From the NCBI GenBank assembly GCA_937908115.1, contig CALEQZ010000002.1, forward strand, positions 186,001 to 250,000: a stretch of DNA of 64,000 nt. Direction: 5' to 3'. The notes beneath the pieces are model-generated. The model worked only from the letters and a program-made list of their open reading frames with translations, made no database searches and had not been told where the DNA came from. The position numbers and the translations under genes are program-made. This DNA comes from an uncultured Alcaligenaceae bacterium. Its GTDB lineage: Bacteria > Pseudomonadota > Gammaproteobacteria > Burkholderiales > Burkholderiaceae_B. Below, piece by piece: positions 42,303 through 50,018 of the stretch; within the stretch, counting starts at the first letter, position 1; the number at the start of each line of letters is the position of its first letter.

Positions 42303-43721
42303 ATGACGACACCCGCCCCCTCCGAAGTCCGCACCCGCTTTGCGCCCTCGCCCACCGGCTTCCTGCACCTGGGCGGCGCGCGCACCGCGCTGTTTTCCTG
42401 GGCGTACGCCCGCCACCATGGCGGCACCTTCATCCTGCGCGTGGAAGACACCGACCTGCAGCGTTCGACGCCGCAAGCCGTGCAGGCCATCCTGGACGGC
42501 ATGCAATGGCTGGGCCTGACGCCGGACGAAGGCCCCTTCTATCAAATGCAGCGCATGGACCGCTATCGCGAAGTCATCGCCCAGATGCTCGCGGCGGGCA
42601 CGGCCTACTATTGCTATAGCACCCCCGAGGAAGTCGAGGCCATGCGCGAGGCGGCACGGGCCGCCGGGCGCAAGCCGCGCTACGACGGCACGTGGCGCCC
42701 GGAACCGGGCAAGGTGCTGCCGCCCATCCCGGAAGGACGCAAGCCGGTCGTCCGGTTCAAGAACCCGCAGGAAGGCACTACGTCCTGGAATGACCTGGTC
42801 AAGGGGCCGATCAGCTTCGACAACGCCGAGCTCGACGACCTGGTCATCGCCCGCGCAGACGGCACGCCCACCTACAATTTCTGCGTCGTGGTCGACGATT
42901 GGGACATGCGCATCACCCATGTGCTGCGCGGTGATGACCACGTCAACAACACGCCTCGCCAGATCAACATCCTGCGGGCGCTGGGCGCGCCGGTACCGCA
43001 GTACGGCCACGTGCCCATGATCCTGGGCCCGGATGGCGAAAAGCTATCCAAGCGCCACGGCGCGGTTAGCGTCATGGAATACGAAACGCAGGGCTATCTG
43101 CCCGAAGCCATGGTCAACTATCTGGCCCGGCTGGGCTGGAGCCATGGCGACGACGAGATTTTCAGCCGCGACCAGTTGGTGCAATGGTTCGACGGCGGGC
43201 ACCTGTCGCGATCGGCCGCGCAGTGGGATCCCAAGAAGCTGAACTGGGTCAACGCCCATTACATTAGGCAAACGCCGGACGCCGCGCTGGCCGAAAAAGT
43301 CGCCCCGCGCATCGCCCGCCGCGGCGGCGATCCCCAGGCGGTGGACCTGGCCGCGGTCATGGCCCTGCTCAAGGACCGGGCCGAGACGCTGGAACAGTTG
43401 GCCGAGGGCGCCATGTTGTTTTGTGCCCCCTTCGAGCCGGCACCGGCCGAGCTTGCCGCCCAGCACCTGACCGACGGCGCGCGCGAGTTGCTGCGCGAGT
43501 TCGCCGCGCGTGCCTCGGGCATCGAGTGGACGCGGGACGCGATTGCGACGCTCATCAAGGCGCTGCTGTCCGAGCGCGGGCTGAAGATGCCGCAGATCGG
43601 CCTGCCGCTGCGCGTGGCGGTGACCGGCCGCACGCAAACACCGGCCATCGATGCAGTGCTTGCACTGTTGGGCAAGCAGGCCGTGCTGGAGCGCCTGGAA
43701 CGCGCCTGCGGCACGGCCTAG
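42303..43721 (+). CDS. gltX: Glutamyl-tRNA synthetase
   Basis: The protein has 472 residues. It is class I with FAPSPTGFLHLGGART at 13-28 (HIGH-like HLGG) and KLSKRHG at 247-253. It has the discriminating bacterial architecture with a helical anticodon domain (about 340-470). It charges tRNA-Glu and, in organisms without GlnRS, may also supply Glu-tRNA-Gln. A -10-like TAAAAT at 42216-42221 lies in the 107-bp divergent gap. It converges with a small lipoprotein gene. Confidence 0.97.
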   Translation: MTTPAPSEVRTRFAPSPTGFLHLGGARTALFSWAYARHHGGTFILRVEDTDLQRSTPQAVQAILDGMQWLGLTPDEGPFYQMQRMDRYREVIAQMLAAGTAYYCYSTPEEVEAMREAARAAGRKPRYDGTWRPEPGKVLPPIPEGRKPVVRFKNPQEGTTSWNDLVKGPISFDNAELDDLVIARADGTPTYNFCVVVDDWDMRITHVLRGDDHVNNTPRQINILRALGAPVPQYGHVPMILGPDGEKLSKRHGAVSVMEYETQGYLPEAMVNYLARLGWSHGDDEIFSRDQLVQWFDGGHLSRSAAQWDPKKLNWVNAHYIRQTPDAALAEKVAPRIARRGGDPQAVDLAAVMALLKDRAETLEQLAEGAMLFCAPFEPAPAELAAQHLTDGARELLREFAARASGIEWTRDAIATLIKALLSERGLKMPQIGLPLRVAVTGRTQTPAIDAVLALLGKQAVLERLERACGTA

Positions 43722-43728
43722 GGGCGCC

Positions 43729-43748
43729 GCCTGCCGCTTAAGGCAGGC
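43729..43748. terminator. Convergent hairpin at the gltX/lipoprotein junction
   Basis: GCCTGCC and GGCAGGC flank GCTTAA, which contains the stop of the minus-strand lipoprotein gene. The hairpin follows the gltX stop by 7 bp. It lacks a T-run, so terminator function for both converging genes is only likely. Confidence 0.4.
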
Positions 43749-44247
43749 GCCAGCCATCCTGCATGCGCTTGGCCGCCAGGCGCGGGCCGCCGGCGCGCAG
43801 CTCGCGATAGACGAGCTGCCTGCCGTCGGCTTTCTCGATGCGGTACTGGTTGCGGTAAATGGCTTCGTCGCCCGCCACCGGCTCGCCGTTCGAATGCGTC
43901 ACCCGCGTGACCAGGATGTCGCCCGAAGCCTCCCAGCACCCCGATTCGCGCAGTTCGGCGCGTATATCGCGCCCGTTGGCGACGCGGTTGATCAAGCGCA
44001 TCGTGCCGTCCTGCTGCAGCACCATTAGCGTATGCAGGCGCCCTTTCACCCCGGATTGCGTGGACACGGCGTACCAGGTGCCGACCAGCGGACTGCCGGC
44101 CGGCGCCGGCGTACACGGCTTGGGTTGGCTGGCCTGTGCGGCCGGGGTAGGTGCAGGCGCTTGCGCCGGTTGGGGAGGTTGTACGGTACATGCGGCAACC
44201 GCCGCCGCGAGGCTCGCGGTGGCGGCGCAGGCTGCGAAACGACTCAT
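43738..44247 (-). CDS. Small hypothetical lipoprotein
   Basis: The protein has 169 residues. It has a type II signal with lipobox LAAAVAAC (Cys20), then a proline/alanine/glutamine-rich linker (about 21-52) and a compact domain with GTWYAVSTQSGVKGRLHTLMVLQQDGTMRL. The domain looks like a lipocalin-type beta-sheet, as found in small periplasmic lipoproteins. AAGGAAG before the ATG at 44247 supports the start. The function is unknown. Its upstream region is unusually long and structured (see 44272-44311). Confidence 0.82.
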   Translation of the reverse strand: MSRFAACAATASLAAAVAACTVQPPQPAQAPAPTPAAQASQPKPCTPAPAGSPLVGTWYAVSTQSGVKGRLHTLMVLQQDGTMRLINRVANGRDIRAELRESGCWEASGDILVTRVTHSNGEPVAGDEAIYRNQYRIEKADGRQLVYRELRAGGPRLAAKRMQDGWRLP

Positions 44248-44699
44248 CGATGATGCTTCCTTGCGATAGGACAAAACCCGCAAGCCGATGATGCGGGGCA
44301 AGCGGGTTTTGCCTTCGCAATCTAGCCGTCCGCCTGGCACAGATCAATCGCTGAAACGTGCTTTTGCATTTGCACCACAGCGTGCCGCCAGGGCCGCCGA
44401 TCCAGGCGCGGGCTGGCCGATGGCATGGCGCGTCAACGACGCCAGGCGCCGGCGCATGCCGCCGCGCCCGTCCACCCAGCGCAATGCCATTCGATCGCAC
44501 CGGCGCACCCCGAGCGGGCCGCGTCACCGCCTCTATATATAGATAGAGAAGCATCGCGAGGCGCCTTCGCCAGGGGCCGGCGCCAGCGGTGAACCGGCCG
44601 CAGGTCGCCGCGCGCGCCGTACGGCCGGTGCCTGCCGCGTCGGTGCCAGGCCGCATGGACACTGCGTTGGCGCCGGACTGTTTCCAAGCTTTTCGTTGC
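44248..44699. other. Gene-free region between the lipoprotein gene and the nrdA promoter
   Basis: Together with the nrdA control region this forms 650 bp without a convincing gene (44248-44897). It contains a hairpin at 44272-44311 and an AT-rich dyad CTCTAT-ATATAG-ATAGAG at 44531-44548 in otherwise GC-rich DNA. Short open frames here show no conserved sequence or ribosome site. The region could encode a small RNA or a long leader of the lipoprotein gene. Confidence 0.5.
44272..44311. terminator. Hairpin with A/T-flanked stem upstream of the lipoprotein gene
   Basis: CAAAACCCGC and GCGGGTTTTG are perfect 10-bp arms around a 20-base loop. On the minus strand it lies just before the lipoprotein start codon (44247) and has a short U-run. 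It might be an attenuator, or the end of a plus- or minus-strand small RNA. Confidence 0.45.
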
Positions 44700-44728
44700 T
44701 TGCTCGAAGGCAACGGAATAACTAGAAT
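44700..44728 (+). promoter_or_regulatory. nrdA-nrdB promoter
   Basis: TTGCTC (44700-44705) and TAGAAT (44723-44728) form a -35/-10 pair with a 17-bp spacer. Transcription would start near 44735, leaving a leader of about 160 bases that includes a hairpin at about 44856-44880 before the AGGAG of nrdA. The downstream NrdR-like boxes overlap and follow the -10. Confidence 0.6.
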
Positions 44729-44765
44729 TAGTAGTTACAGGAGGGCGACACACTACATATTGTGG
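44720..44765. promoter_or_regulatory. Paired candidate NrdR boxes
   Basis: Box 2 at 44750-44765, ACACTACATATTGTGG, fits the known NrdR box (acaCwAtATaTwgtgt) well. Box 1 at 44720-44736, AACTA-N7-TAGTT, is a weaker match that overlaps the -10. Their centres are about 30 bp apart, close to the three-helical-turn spacing of known NrdR box pairs. Binding here would block the promoter. The nrdR gene itself is at 8309-8788. Confidence 0.65.
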
Positions 44766-44897
44766 TTAGCGTCGGAAAGCACTACCCAGTCCGGCGCGGC
44801 ATGACCCGTCGGCACTGGCCGCGTTCCCCCATCCCTTCTGCAGTATTTCGATATCCCGGATCCGGCCATTGCCGGGTCCCCATGCACAGGAGCCACC

Positions 44898-47825
44898 ATG
44901 CAAACTACGATCGCCTCTGTGAGCCGGCCCGAGGCCACGCCGCCGCAAGTACAAGCCGATCAGGGCGCCGCTGCCGGCGCCGGCAAGTGGGCCAACTTCC
45001 ACATCATCCGGCGCAACGGCGCTGTGGTCGGTTTCGAACCGAGCAAGATCGCGATCGCCATGACCAAGGCCTTCCTGGCGGTCAACGGCGGACAGGGCGC
45101 GGCCTCCGCCCGCATCCGCGAATTGGTCGAGACGCTGACCCAGCAAGTGGTCAGCGCGCTGACCCGCAACCGCCCCAACGGCGGCACTTTCCATATTGAA
45201 GACGTCCAGGACCAGGTCGAGCTCGCCCTCATGCGCTCGGGCGAGCACGACGTGGCGCGCGCCTACGTGCTGTATCGCGAGAAGCGCGCCCAAGAACGTG
45301 CCCGTGCCGGCCAGGAACAGGTCGCAGCCCTGCAGCCCTCGTCGCTGCACGTCACTGACAACGGCGAGCGCAAGCCGCTGGACGTCGACCTGCTGCGCTC
45401 GACCATCGAGGCAGCCGGCGAAGGCCTGTCCGAGTACATCGACACCGACGCCATCCTGAAGGAGACCGTCAAGAACCTGTACGACGGCATCCCGGTCGAC
45501 GAAGTCTTCAAGTCGGCCATCCTGGCCGCGCGTGCCCTGGTCGAAAAGGATCCTGCCTACAGCAAGGTCACTGCCCGCCTACTGCTGCACACCATCCGCA
45601 AGGAAGTGCTGGGCGAGGAAGTCAGCCAGGCTGACATGGCCGAGCGCTATGCGGAGTACTTCCCCCGCTTCATCAAGAAGGGCATTGAGGCCCAGCTGCT
45701 CGATCCCAAGCTGGCGCAGTTCGACCTGCCGCGCCTGGGCAAGGCCCTGGACGCGCGCCGCGACCTGCAATTCGGCTACCTCGGCCTGCAGACCCTGTAC
45801 GACCGCTACTTCCTGCACGTGCGCGGCAAGCGCATTGAGCTGCCGCAGGTCTTCTTCATGCGCGTGGCCATGGGGCTGGCGCTCAACGAGATCGACCGCG
45901 AGGCGCGGGCCATCGAGTTCTATGAAATCCTGTCCAAGTTCGATTTCATGAGCTCGACGCCGACGCTGTTCAATTCGGGCACCCTGCACTCGCAGCTGTC
46001 GTCGTGCTATCTGACCACGGTTTCGGATGACCTGGAAGGCATTTACGAAGCCATCAAGGAAAACGCCCTGCTGGCCAAGTACGCGGGCGGCCTGGGCAAC
46101 GACTGGACGCCGGTGCGCGCCCTGCGCAGCCACATCAAGGGCACCAACGGCGAAAGCCAGGGCGTCGTGCCCTTCCTGAAGGTGGTCAACGACACCGCCG
46201 TGGCGGTCAACCAGGGCGGCAAGCGCAAGGGTGCGGTCTGCACCTACCTCGAGACCTGGCACCTGGACATCGAGGAGTTCCTGGAGCTGCGCAAGAACAC
46301 CGGCGACGAGCGCCGCCGCACCCACGACATGAACACGGCGAACTGGATTCCCGACCTGTTCATGAAGCGGGTGATGGAAAACGGCGAATGGACGCTGTTC
46401 TCGCCCTCGGACTGCCCGGACCTGCACGACAAGTACGGACGCGAGTTCGAGAAGGCCTACCTCGCCTACGAGGAAAAGGTCGCCCGCGGCGAGATCACCC
46501 TCTACAAGAAAATGCCGGCCGTCACGCTGTGGCGCAAGATGCTGTCCATGCTGTTCGAGACCGGCCATCCCTGGATCACCTTCAAGGATCCGTGCAACAT
46601 CCGGTCGCCGCAGCAGCATGTCGGCGTGGTCCACAGCTCGAACCTGTGCACCGAGATCACGCTGAACACCAACGAGAACGAAATCGCGGTGTGCAACCTC
46701 GGTTCGGTCAACCTGGTCGCGCACATGCGCCCGACCGCCGACGGCGGCTACGAGCTGGATCACGAAAAGCTCAAGCGCACCATCTCGGTGGCCATGCGCA
46801 TGCTGGACAACGTCATCGACATCAACTACTACGCCGTGGCCAAGGCGCGCAATTCCAACCTGCGCCACCGCCCTGTCGGCCTGGGCATCATGGGCTTCCA
46901 GGACTGCCTGCACTTGATGCGCGTGCCGTATGCGTCGGAAGCCGCCGTCGAGTTCGCCGACCGCTCGATGGAAGCGGTGTGCTACTACGCGTACTGGGCG
47001 TCGAGTGAACTGGCCGAAGAACGCGGCCGCTATGCGTCGTTCCGCGGCTCGCTGTGGGACCGCGGCATCCTGCCGCAGGACACCATCGCAATGCTTGCAG
47101 AAGAACGCGGCGGGCATGTCGAGGTCGACATGTCGAGCACGATGGATTGGGATGCGTTGCGCGCGCGCATCAAACAATATGGCATGCGCAACTCCAACTG
47201 CATTGCGATTGCCCCAACCGCGACGATTTCCAATATCATTGGCGTGTCTGCGTGCATAGAACCCACTTACCAGAACTTGTACGTCAAATCGAATCTCTCT
47301 GGCGAGTTCACGGTGGTCAACGATTATCTGGTGCGTGACCTCAAGAAACTCGGTCTCTGGGACGAAGTCATGGTCGCCGACCTCAAGTACTTCGACGGCA
47401 GCTTGTCCCGCATCGATCGCGTGCCCGCAGATTTGCGCAAGCTTTACGCCACCGCCTTCGAAATCGAGCCGGCGTGGCTGGTCGAATGCGCGGCGCGCCG
47501 CCAGAAGTGGATCGATCAGGCCCAGTCGCTGAACATCTACATGGCCGGCGCCTCGGGCAAGAAGCTCGACGAAACCTACAAGCTGGCGTGGCGCCGCGGG
47601 CTGAAGACGACGTACTACCTGCGCACGCTGGGCGCGACCAGCGCCGAAAAATCCACCGGCCGCGGCGGCGAACTGAACGCCGTCACGGCTGCAGCGCCGG
47701 CAGTGTCTGCGGGGGCGGCCGCCCAGGCGGCAGCCCCCACGCTGCCGGAACCGGAAATCGTCGGAGCGGTTTGCACGATGAGGCCGGGTGACCCCGGCTT
47801 CGAAGAGTGCGAAGCCTGCCAGTAA
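44898..47825 (+). CDS. nrdA: Class Ia ribonucleoside-diphosphate reductase, alpha subunit
   Basis: The protein has 975 residues. An N-terminal ATP-cone (about 36-130) provides dATP feedback, followed by the ten-stranded barrel with SSCYLTTVSDDLEGIY, the NLCTEITLNTNENEIAVCNLGSVNL-type active-site loop around residue 600 and the YLRTLGATSAEKS region. A redox tail ends FEECEACQ (Cys971 and Cys974). With NrdB it reduces NDPs to dNDPs. An alanine-rich segment (about 930-955) precedes the tail. AGGAG lies before the ATG at 44898. nrdB follows 19 bp downstream. Confidence 0.96.
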   Translation: MQTTIASVSRPEATPPQVQADQGAAAGAGKWANFHIIRRNGAVVGFEPSKIAIAMTKAFLAVNGGQGAASARIRELVETLTQQVVSALTRNRPNGGTFHIEDVQDQVELALMRSGEHDVARAYVLYREKRAQERARAGQEQVAALQPSSLHVTDNGERKPLDVDLLRSTIEAAGEGLSEYIDTDAILKETVKNLYDGIPVDEVFKSAILAARALVEKDPAYSKVTARLLLHTIRKEVLGEEVSQADMAERYAEYFPRFIKKGIEAQLLDPKLAQFDLPRLGKALDARRDLQFGYLGLQTLYDRYFLHVRGKRIELPQVFFMRVAMGLALNEIDREARAIEFYEILSKFDFMSSTPTLFNSGTLHSQLSSCYLTTVSDDLEGIYEAIKENALLAKYAGGLGNDWTPVRALRSHIKGTNGESQGVVPFLKVVNDTAVAVNQGGKRKGAVCTYLETWHLDIEEFLELRKNTGDERRRTHDMNTANWIPDLFMKRVMENGEWTLFSPSDCPDLHDKYGREFEKAYLAYEEKVARGEITLYKKMPAVTLWRKMLSMLFETGHPWITFKDPCNIRSPQQHVGVVHSSNLCTEITLNTNENEIAVCNLGSVNLVAHMRPTADGGYELDHEKLKRTISVAMRMLDNVIDINYYAVAKARNSNLRHRPVGLGIMGFQDCLHLMRVPYASEAAVEFADRSMEAVCYYAYWASSELAEERGRYASFRGSLWDRGILPQDTIAMLAEERGGHVEVDMSSTMDWDALRARIKQYGMRNSNCIAIAPTATISNIIGVSACIEPTYQNLYVKSNLSGEFTVVNDYLVRDLKKLGLWDEVMVADLKYFDGSLSRIDRVPADLRKLYATAFEIEPAWLVECAARRQKWIDQAQSLNIYMAGASGKKLDETYKLAWRRGLKTTYYLRTLGATSAEKSTGRGGELNAVTAAAPAVSAGAAAQAAAPTLPEPEIVGAVCTMRPGDPGFEECEACQ

Positions 47826-47844
47826 ACCGCTACCGGAGAAACCG

Positions 47845-49032
47845 ATGCTTAACTGGGACGACGAAGACATCGCCCTGCAACCGGTGCAAACGCCCGCCGC
47901 CCGGCCCGCCGCCGGCGGCGCGGCAGGCGCCGTGCGTCCAACCACCGGCGTGTTCAGCGATTCCGCGCTGCCCTCGCCGCTGCCTGCCCAGCCGTCCGTC
48001 GCCGAAGGCGGCACCGGCCGCGTCAAGCTGGCCGACAAGCGCATCATCAACGGCAAGACGGACGTCAACCAGCTGGTGCCGTTCAAGTACAAATGGGCCT
48101 GGGAAAAATACCTGGCCACCTGCGCCAACCACTGGATGCCGCAGGAAATCAACATGTCGCGCGACATCGCGCTGTGGAAGAACCCCAACGGCCTGACCGA
48201 GGATGAGCGCCGCATCGTCAAACGCAACCTGGGGTTCTTCGTGACGGCCGACTCGCTGGCGGCCAACAACATCGTGCTGGGCACGTACCGGCACATCACG
48301 GCTCCCGAATGCCGGCAGTTCCTGCTGCGCCAGGCCTTCGAGGAGGCCATCCACACTCACGCCTACCAGTACATCGTCGAAAGCCTGGACCTGGACGAGG
48401 CCGAGATCTTCAACGCCTACCATGAAATCCCGTCCATCCGGGCCAAGGACGAGTTCCTGATCCCCTTCATCGACACGATCGCCGACCCGAATTTCCATAC
48501 CGGCACGCCCGAAAACGACCAGAAGCTGCTGAAGTCGCTGATCGTGTTCGCCTGCCTGATGGAAGGCCTGTTCTTTTACGTCGGCTTCACGCAGATCCTT
48601 GCCCTCGGGCGGCAGAACAAGATGACCGGCGCGGCCGAGCAGTACATGTACATCCTGCGCGATGAGTCCATGCACTGCAACTTCGGCATCGACCTGATCA
48701 ATACGATCAAGCTCGAGAACCCCCACCTGTGGACGCCCGAATTCCGCGAGGAGATTCGCGAGCTGTTCCGCAAGGCGGTCGAGCTCGAGTACGCCTACGC
48801 CGAAGACACCATGCCGCGCGGCGTGCTGGGCCTGAATGCTCCCATGTTCAAGTCTTATCTGCGCTTCATCGCCAACCGGCGGTGCCAGCAGATCGGTATC
48901 GAGCCTCTGTTCCCGCAGGAAGAAAACCCCTTCCCGTGGATGGCGGAGATGATAGACCTCAAGAAGGAGCGCAATTTTTTCGAAACGCGCGTGATCGAGT
49001 ACCAGACCGGAGGCACGCTGAGCTGGGAATGA
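47845..49032 (+). CDS. nrdB: Class Ia ribonucleoside-diphosphate reductase, beta subunit
   Basis: The protein has 395 residues from the ATG at 47845 with GGAG upstream. The di-iron ligands include Asp136 (TADSLA), Glu167 and His170 (EEAIHTHAY), with Tyr174 in the place of the radical tyrosine, and a later DESMHCNFG motif. The first 60 residues are a low-complexity Pro/Ala-rich extension. It generates the tyrosyl radical used by NrdA. The downstream inverted repeat at 49066-49103 probably ends the operon. Confidence 0.96.
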   Translation: MLNWDDEDIALQPVQTPAARPAAGGAAGAVRPTTGVFSDSALPSPLPAQPSVAEGGTGRVKLADKRIINGKTDVNQLVPFKYKWAWEKYLATCANHWMPQEINMSRDIALWKNPNGLTEDERRIVKRNLGFFVTADSLAANNIVLGTYRHITAPECRQFLLRQAFEEAIHTHAYQYIVESLDLDEAEIFNAYHEIPSIRAKDEFLIPFIDTIADPNFHTGTPENDQKLLKSLIVFACLMEGLFFYVGFTQILALGRQNKMTGAAEQYMYILRDESMHCNFGIDLINTIKLENPHLWTPEFREEIRELFRKAVELEYAYAEDTMPRGVLGLNAPMFKSYLRFIANRRCQQIGIEPLFPQEENPFPWMAEMIDLKKERNFFETRVIEYQTGGTLSWE

Positions 49033-49065
49033 TCCCGGTCAGGGCTCGGTACGCGGCAGGACGTA

Positions 49066-49103
49066 TGGCAACCGGCAGGGCAAGGTGCCCCGCCCGGTTG
49101 CCA
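49066..49103. terminator. Inverted repeat after nrdB
   Basis: TGGCAACCGG (49066-49075) and CCGGTTGCCA (49094-49103) form a perfect 10-bp stem, with an inner GGGC/GCCC pair. It begins 34 bp after the nrdB stop. No T-run follows, so it may act with Rho or as a stabiliser. Confidence 0.5.
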
Positions 49104-49106
49104 GTG

Positions 49107-49149
49107 CCATTTGAGATGACTCGCGCCCAGCGGGGGTCATATCAAATGG
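49107..49149. repeat. 43-bp inverted repeat between nrdB and the histone-like gene
   Basis: CCATTTGAGATGA (49107-49119) and TCATATCAAATGG (49137-49149) pair at 12 of 13 positions across a 17-base loop. It follows the previous stem by 3 bp. Its AT-rich arms and long loop are unlike a terminator. It may be an operator for the histone-like gene or a mobile-repeat relic. The rest of the gap (49150-49299) has a further stem at 49229-49255 in the 5' leader. Confidence 0.5.
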
Positions 49150-49299
49150 CTGTGCCATATTCATTAGCGCAAACCGTTGTGCTGTTGCCCGTACGTGGAC
49201 AGTGGCTTGCGCCGATGAATAGCCCGGACGCCCGTCGCCATCATATCGGCGGGCGCGCGGGTTTATGTTCTGGGACCCCTGAACCTAAGGAGCAAAACC

Positions 49300-49860
49300 A
49301 TGGCAACAGCTAAGAAGGCTGCCAAGAAAGCGGCCAAGAAAACCGCCGCGAAGAAGGCCCCGGCCAAGAAGGCCGCCGTCAAGAAGGTAGCGGCCAAGAA
49401 GGCCCCGGCCAAGAAAGTCGCCGCCAAGAAGGTAGCGGCCAAGAAGGCCCCGGCCAAGAAAGTCGCCGCCAAGAAGGTAGCCGCCAAGAAGGCCCCGGCC
49501 AAGAAAGCCGCTGCCAAGAAGGTAGCCGCCAAGAAGGCTCCGGCCAAGAAAGCCGCTGCCAAGAAGGTAGCCGCCAAGAAGGCTCCGGCCAAGAAAGCCG
49601 CCGCCAAGAAGGTAGCCGCCAAGAAGGCTCCGGCCAAGAAAGCCGCCGCCAAGAAGGCTCCGGCCAAGAAGGCGGCTGCGAAGAAGGCCGCAGCCAAGAA
49701 GGCGCCTGCGAAGAAGGCGGCCGCCAAGAAGGCCCCGGCCAAGAAGGCTGCCCCCAAGAAGCCTGCGGCCACCCCGCCCTCCACGGCGGCAGCCCCGGGC
49801 GCCAAGACCGCGCTGAACCCGGCGGCTTCTTGGCCCTTCCCGACCGGCGGTCGTCCGTAA
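49300..49860 (+). CDS. bpH1: Histone H1-like DNA-binding protein BpH1
   Basis: The protein has 186 residues made almost only of Lys, Ala and Pro, resembling the C-terminal tail of eukaryotic histone H1. Residues 29-118 are six tandem copies of a 15-residue unit KVAAKKAPAKKxAAK (x is V or A), encoded by 45-bp DNA repeats at 49384-49653. The C-terminus SWPFPTGGRP is distinct. BpH1 of Bordetella binds and condenses DNA and varies in length between strains through these repeats. AAGGAG lies before the ATG, and an intrinsic terminator follows. Confidence 0.95.
   Translation: MATAKKAAKKAAKKTAAKKAPAKKAAVKKVAAKKAPAKKVAAKKVAAKKAPAKKVAAKKVAAKKAPAKKAAAKKVAAKKAPAKKAAAKKVAAKKAPAKKAAAKKVAAKKAPAKKAAAKKAPAKKAAAKKAAAKKAPAKKAAAKKAPAKKAAPKKPAATPPSTAAAPGAKTALNPAASWPFPTGGRP
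49384..49653 (+). repeat. Six tandem 45-bp repeats within the histone H1-like gene
   Basis: The units encode KVAAKKAPAKKVAAK twice and then KVAAKKAPAKKAAAK four times, with a few synonymous differences. Later copies degrade into KKAPAKKAAA blocks. Such in-frame repeats can expand or contract by slippage or recombination without breaking the gene. Confidence 0.9.
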
Positions 49861-49880
49861 GCTGACCGCCGCTTCGATCA

Positions 49881-49909
49881 CCGCCCGGCCTCGCGCCGGG
49901 CGGTTTTTT
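49881..49909 (+). terminator. Intrinsic terminator of the histone H1-like gene
   Basis: CCGCCCGGC and GCCGGGCGG flank CTCGC and are followed by TTTTTT. The stem begins 20 bp after the stop codon. This is a canonical intrinsic terminator. Confidence 0.92.
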
Positions 49910-50018
49910 ATGCCGAGGTCGTGGCCGGCTGCCATGGCGTGGCGCGCGGCGACGCTGCCATGCTGGCTCGTCGACTCATGCGACAATGTCCGGCGACACC
50001 GAAATCCATCACCCAAAC

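Noticed and set aside
44762..45199. GTG-started frame running into nrdA, with AGGAGGG at 44739-44745
   Set aside because: The spacing to the GTG is too long, the protein is Arg-rich shadow sequence, and nrdA has its own AGGAG. The AGGAGGG may be a chance match in the leader.
45579..48356. A 925-codon open frame on the minus strand across nrdA and nrdB
   Set aside because: It is a GC-rich antisense shadow of nrdA-nrdB. It has no recognisable domain and no ribosome site, while the plus-strand genes are unmistakable.
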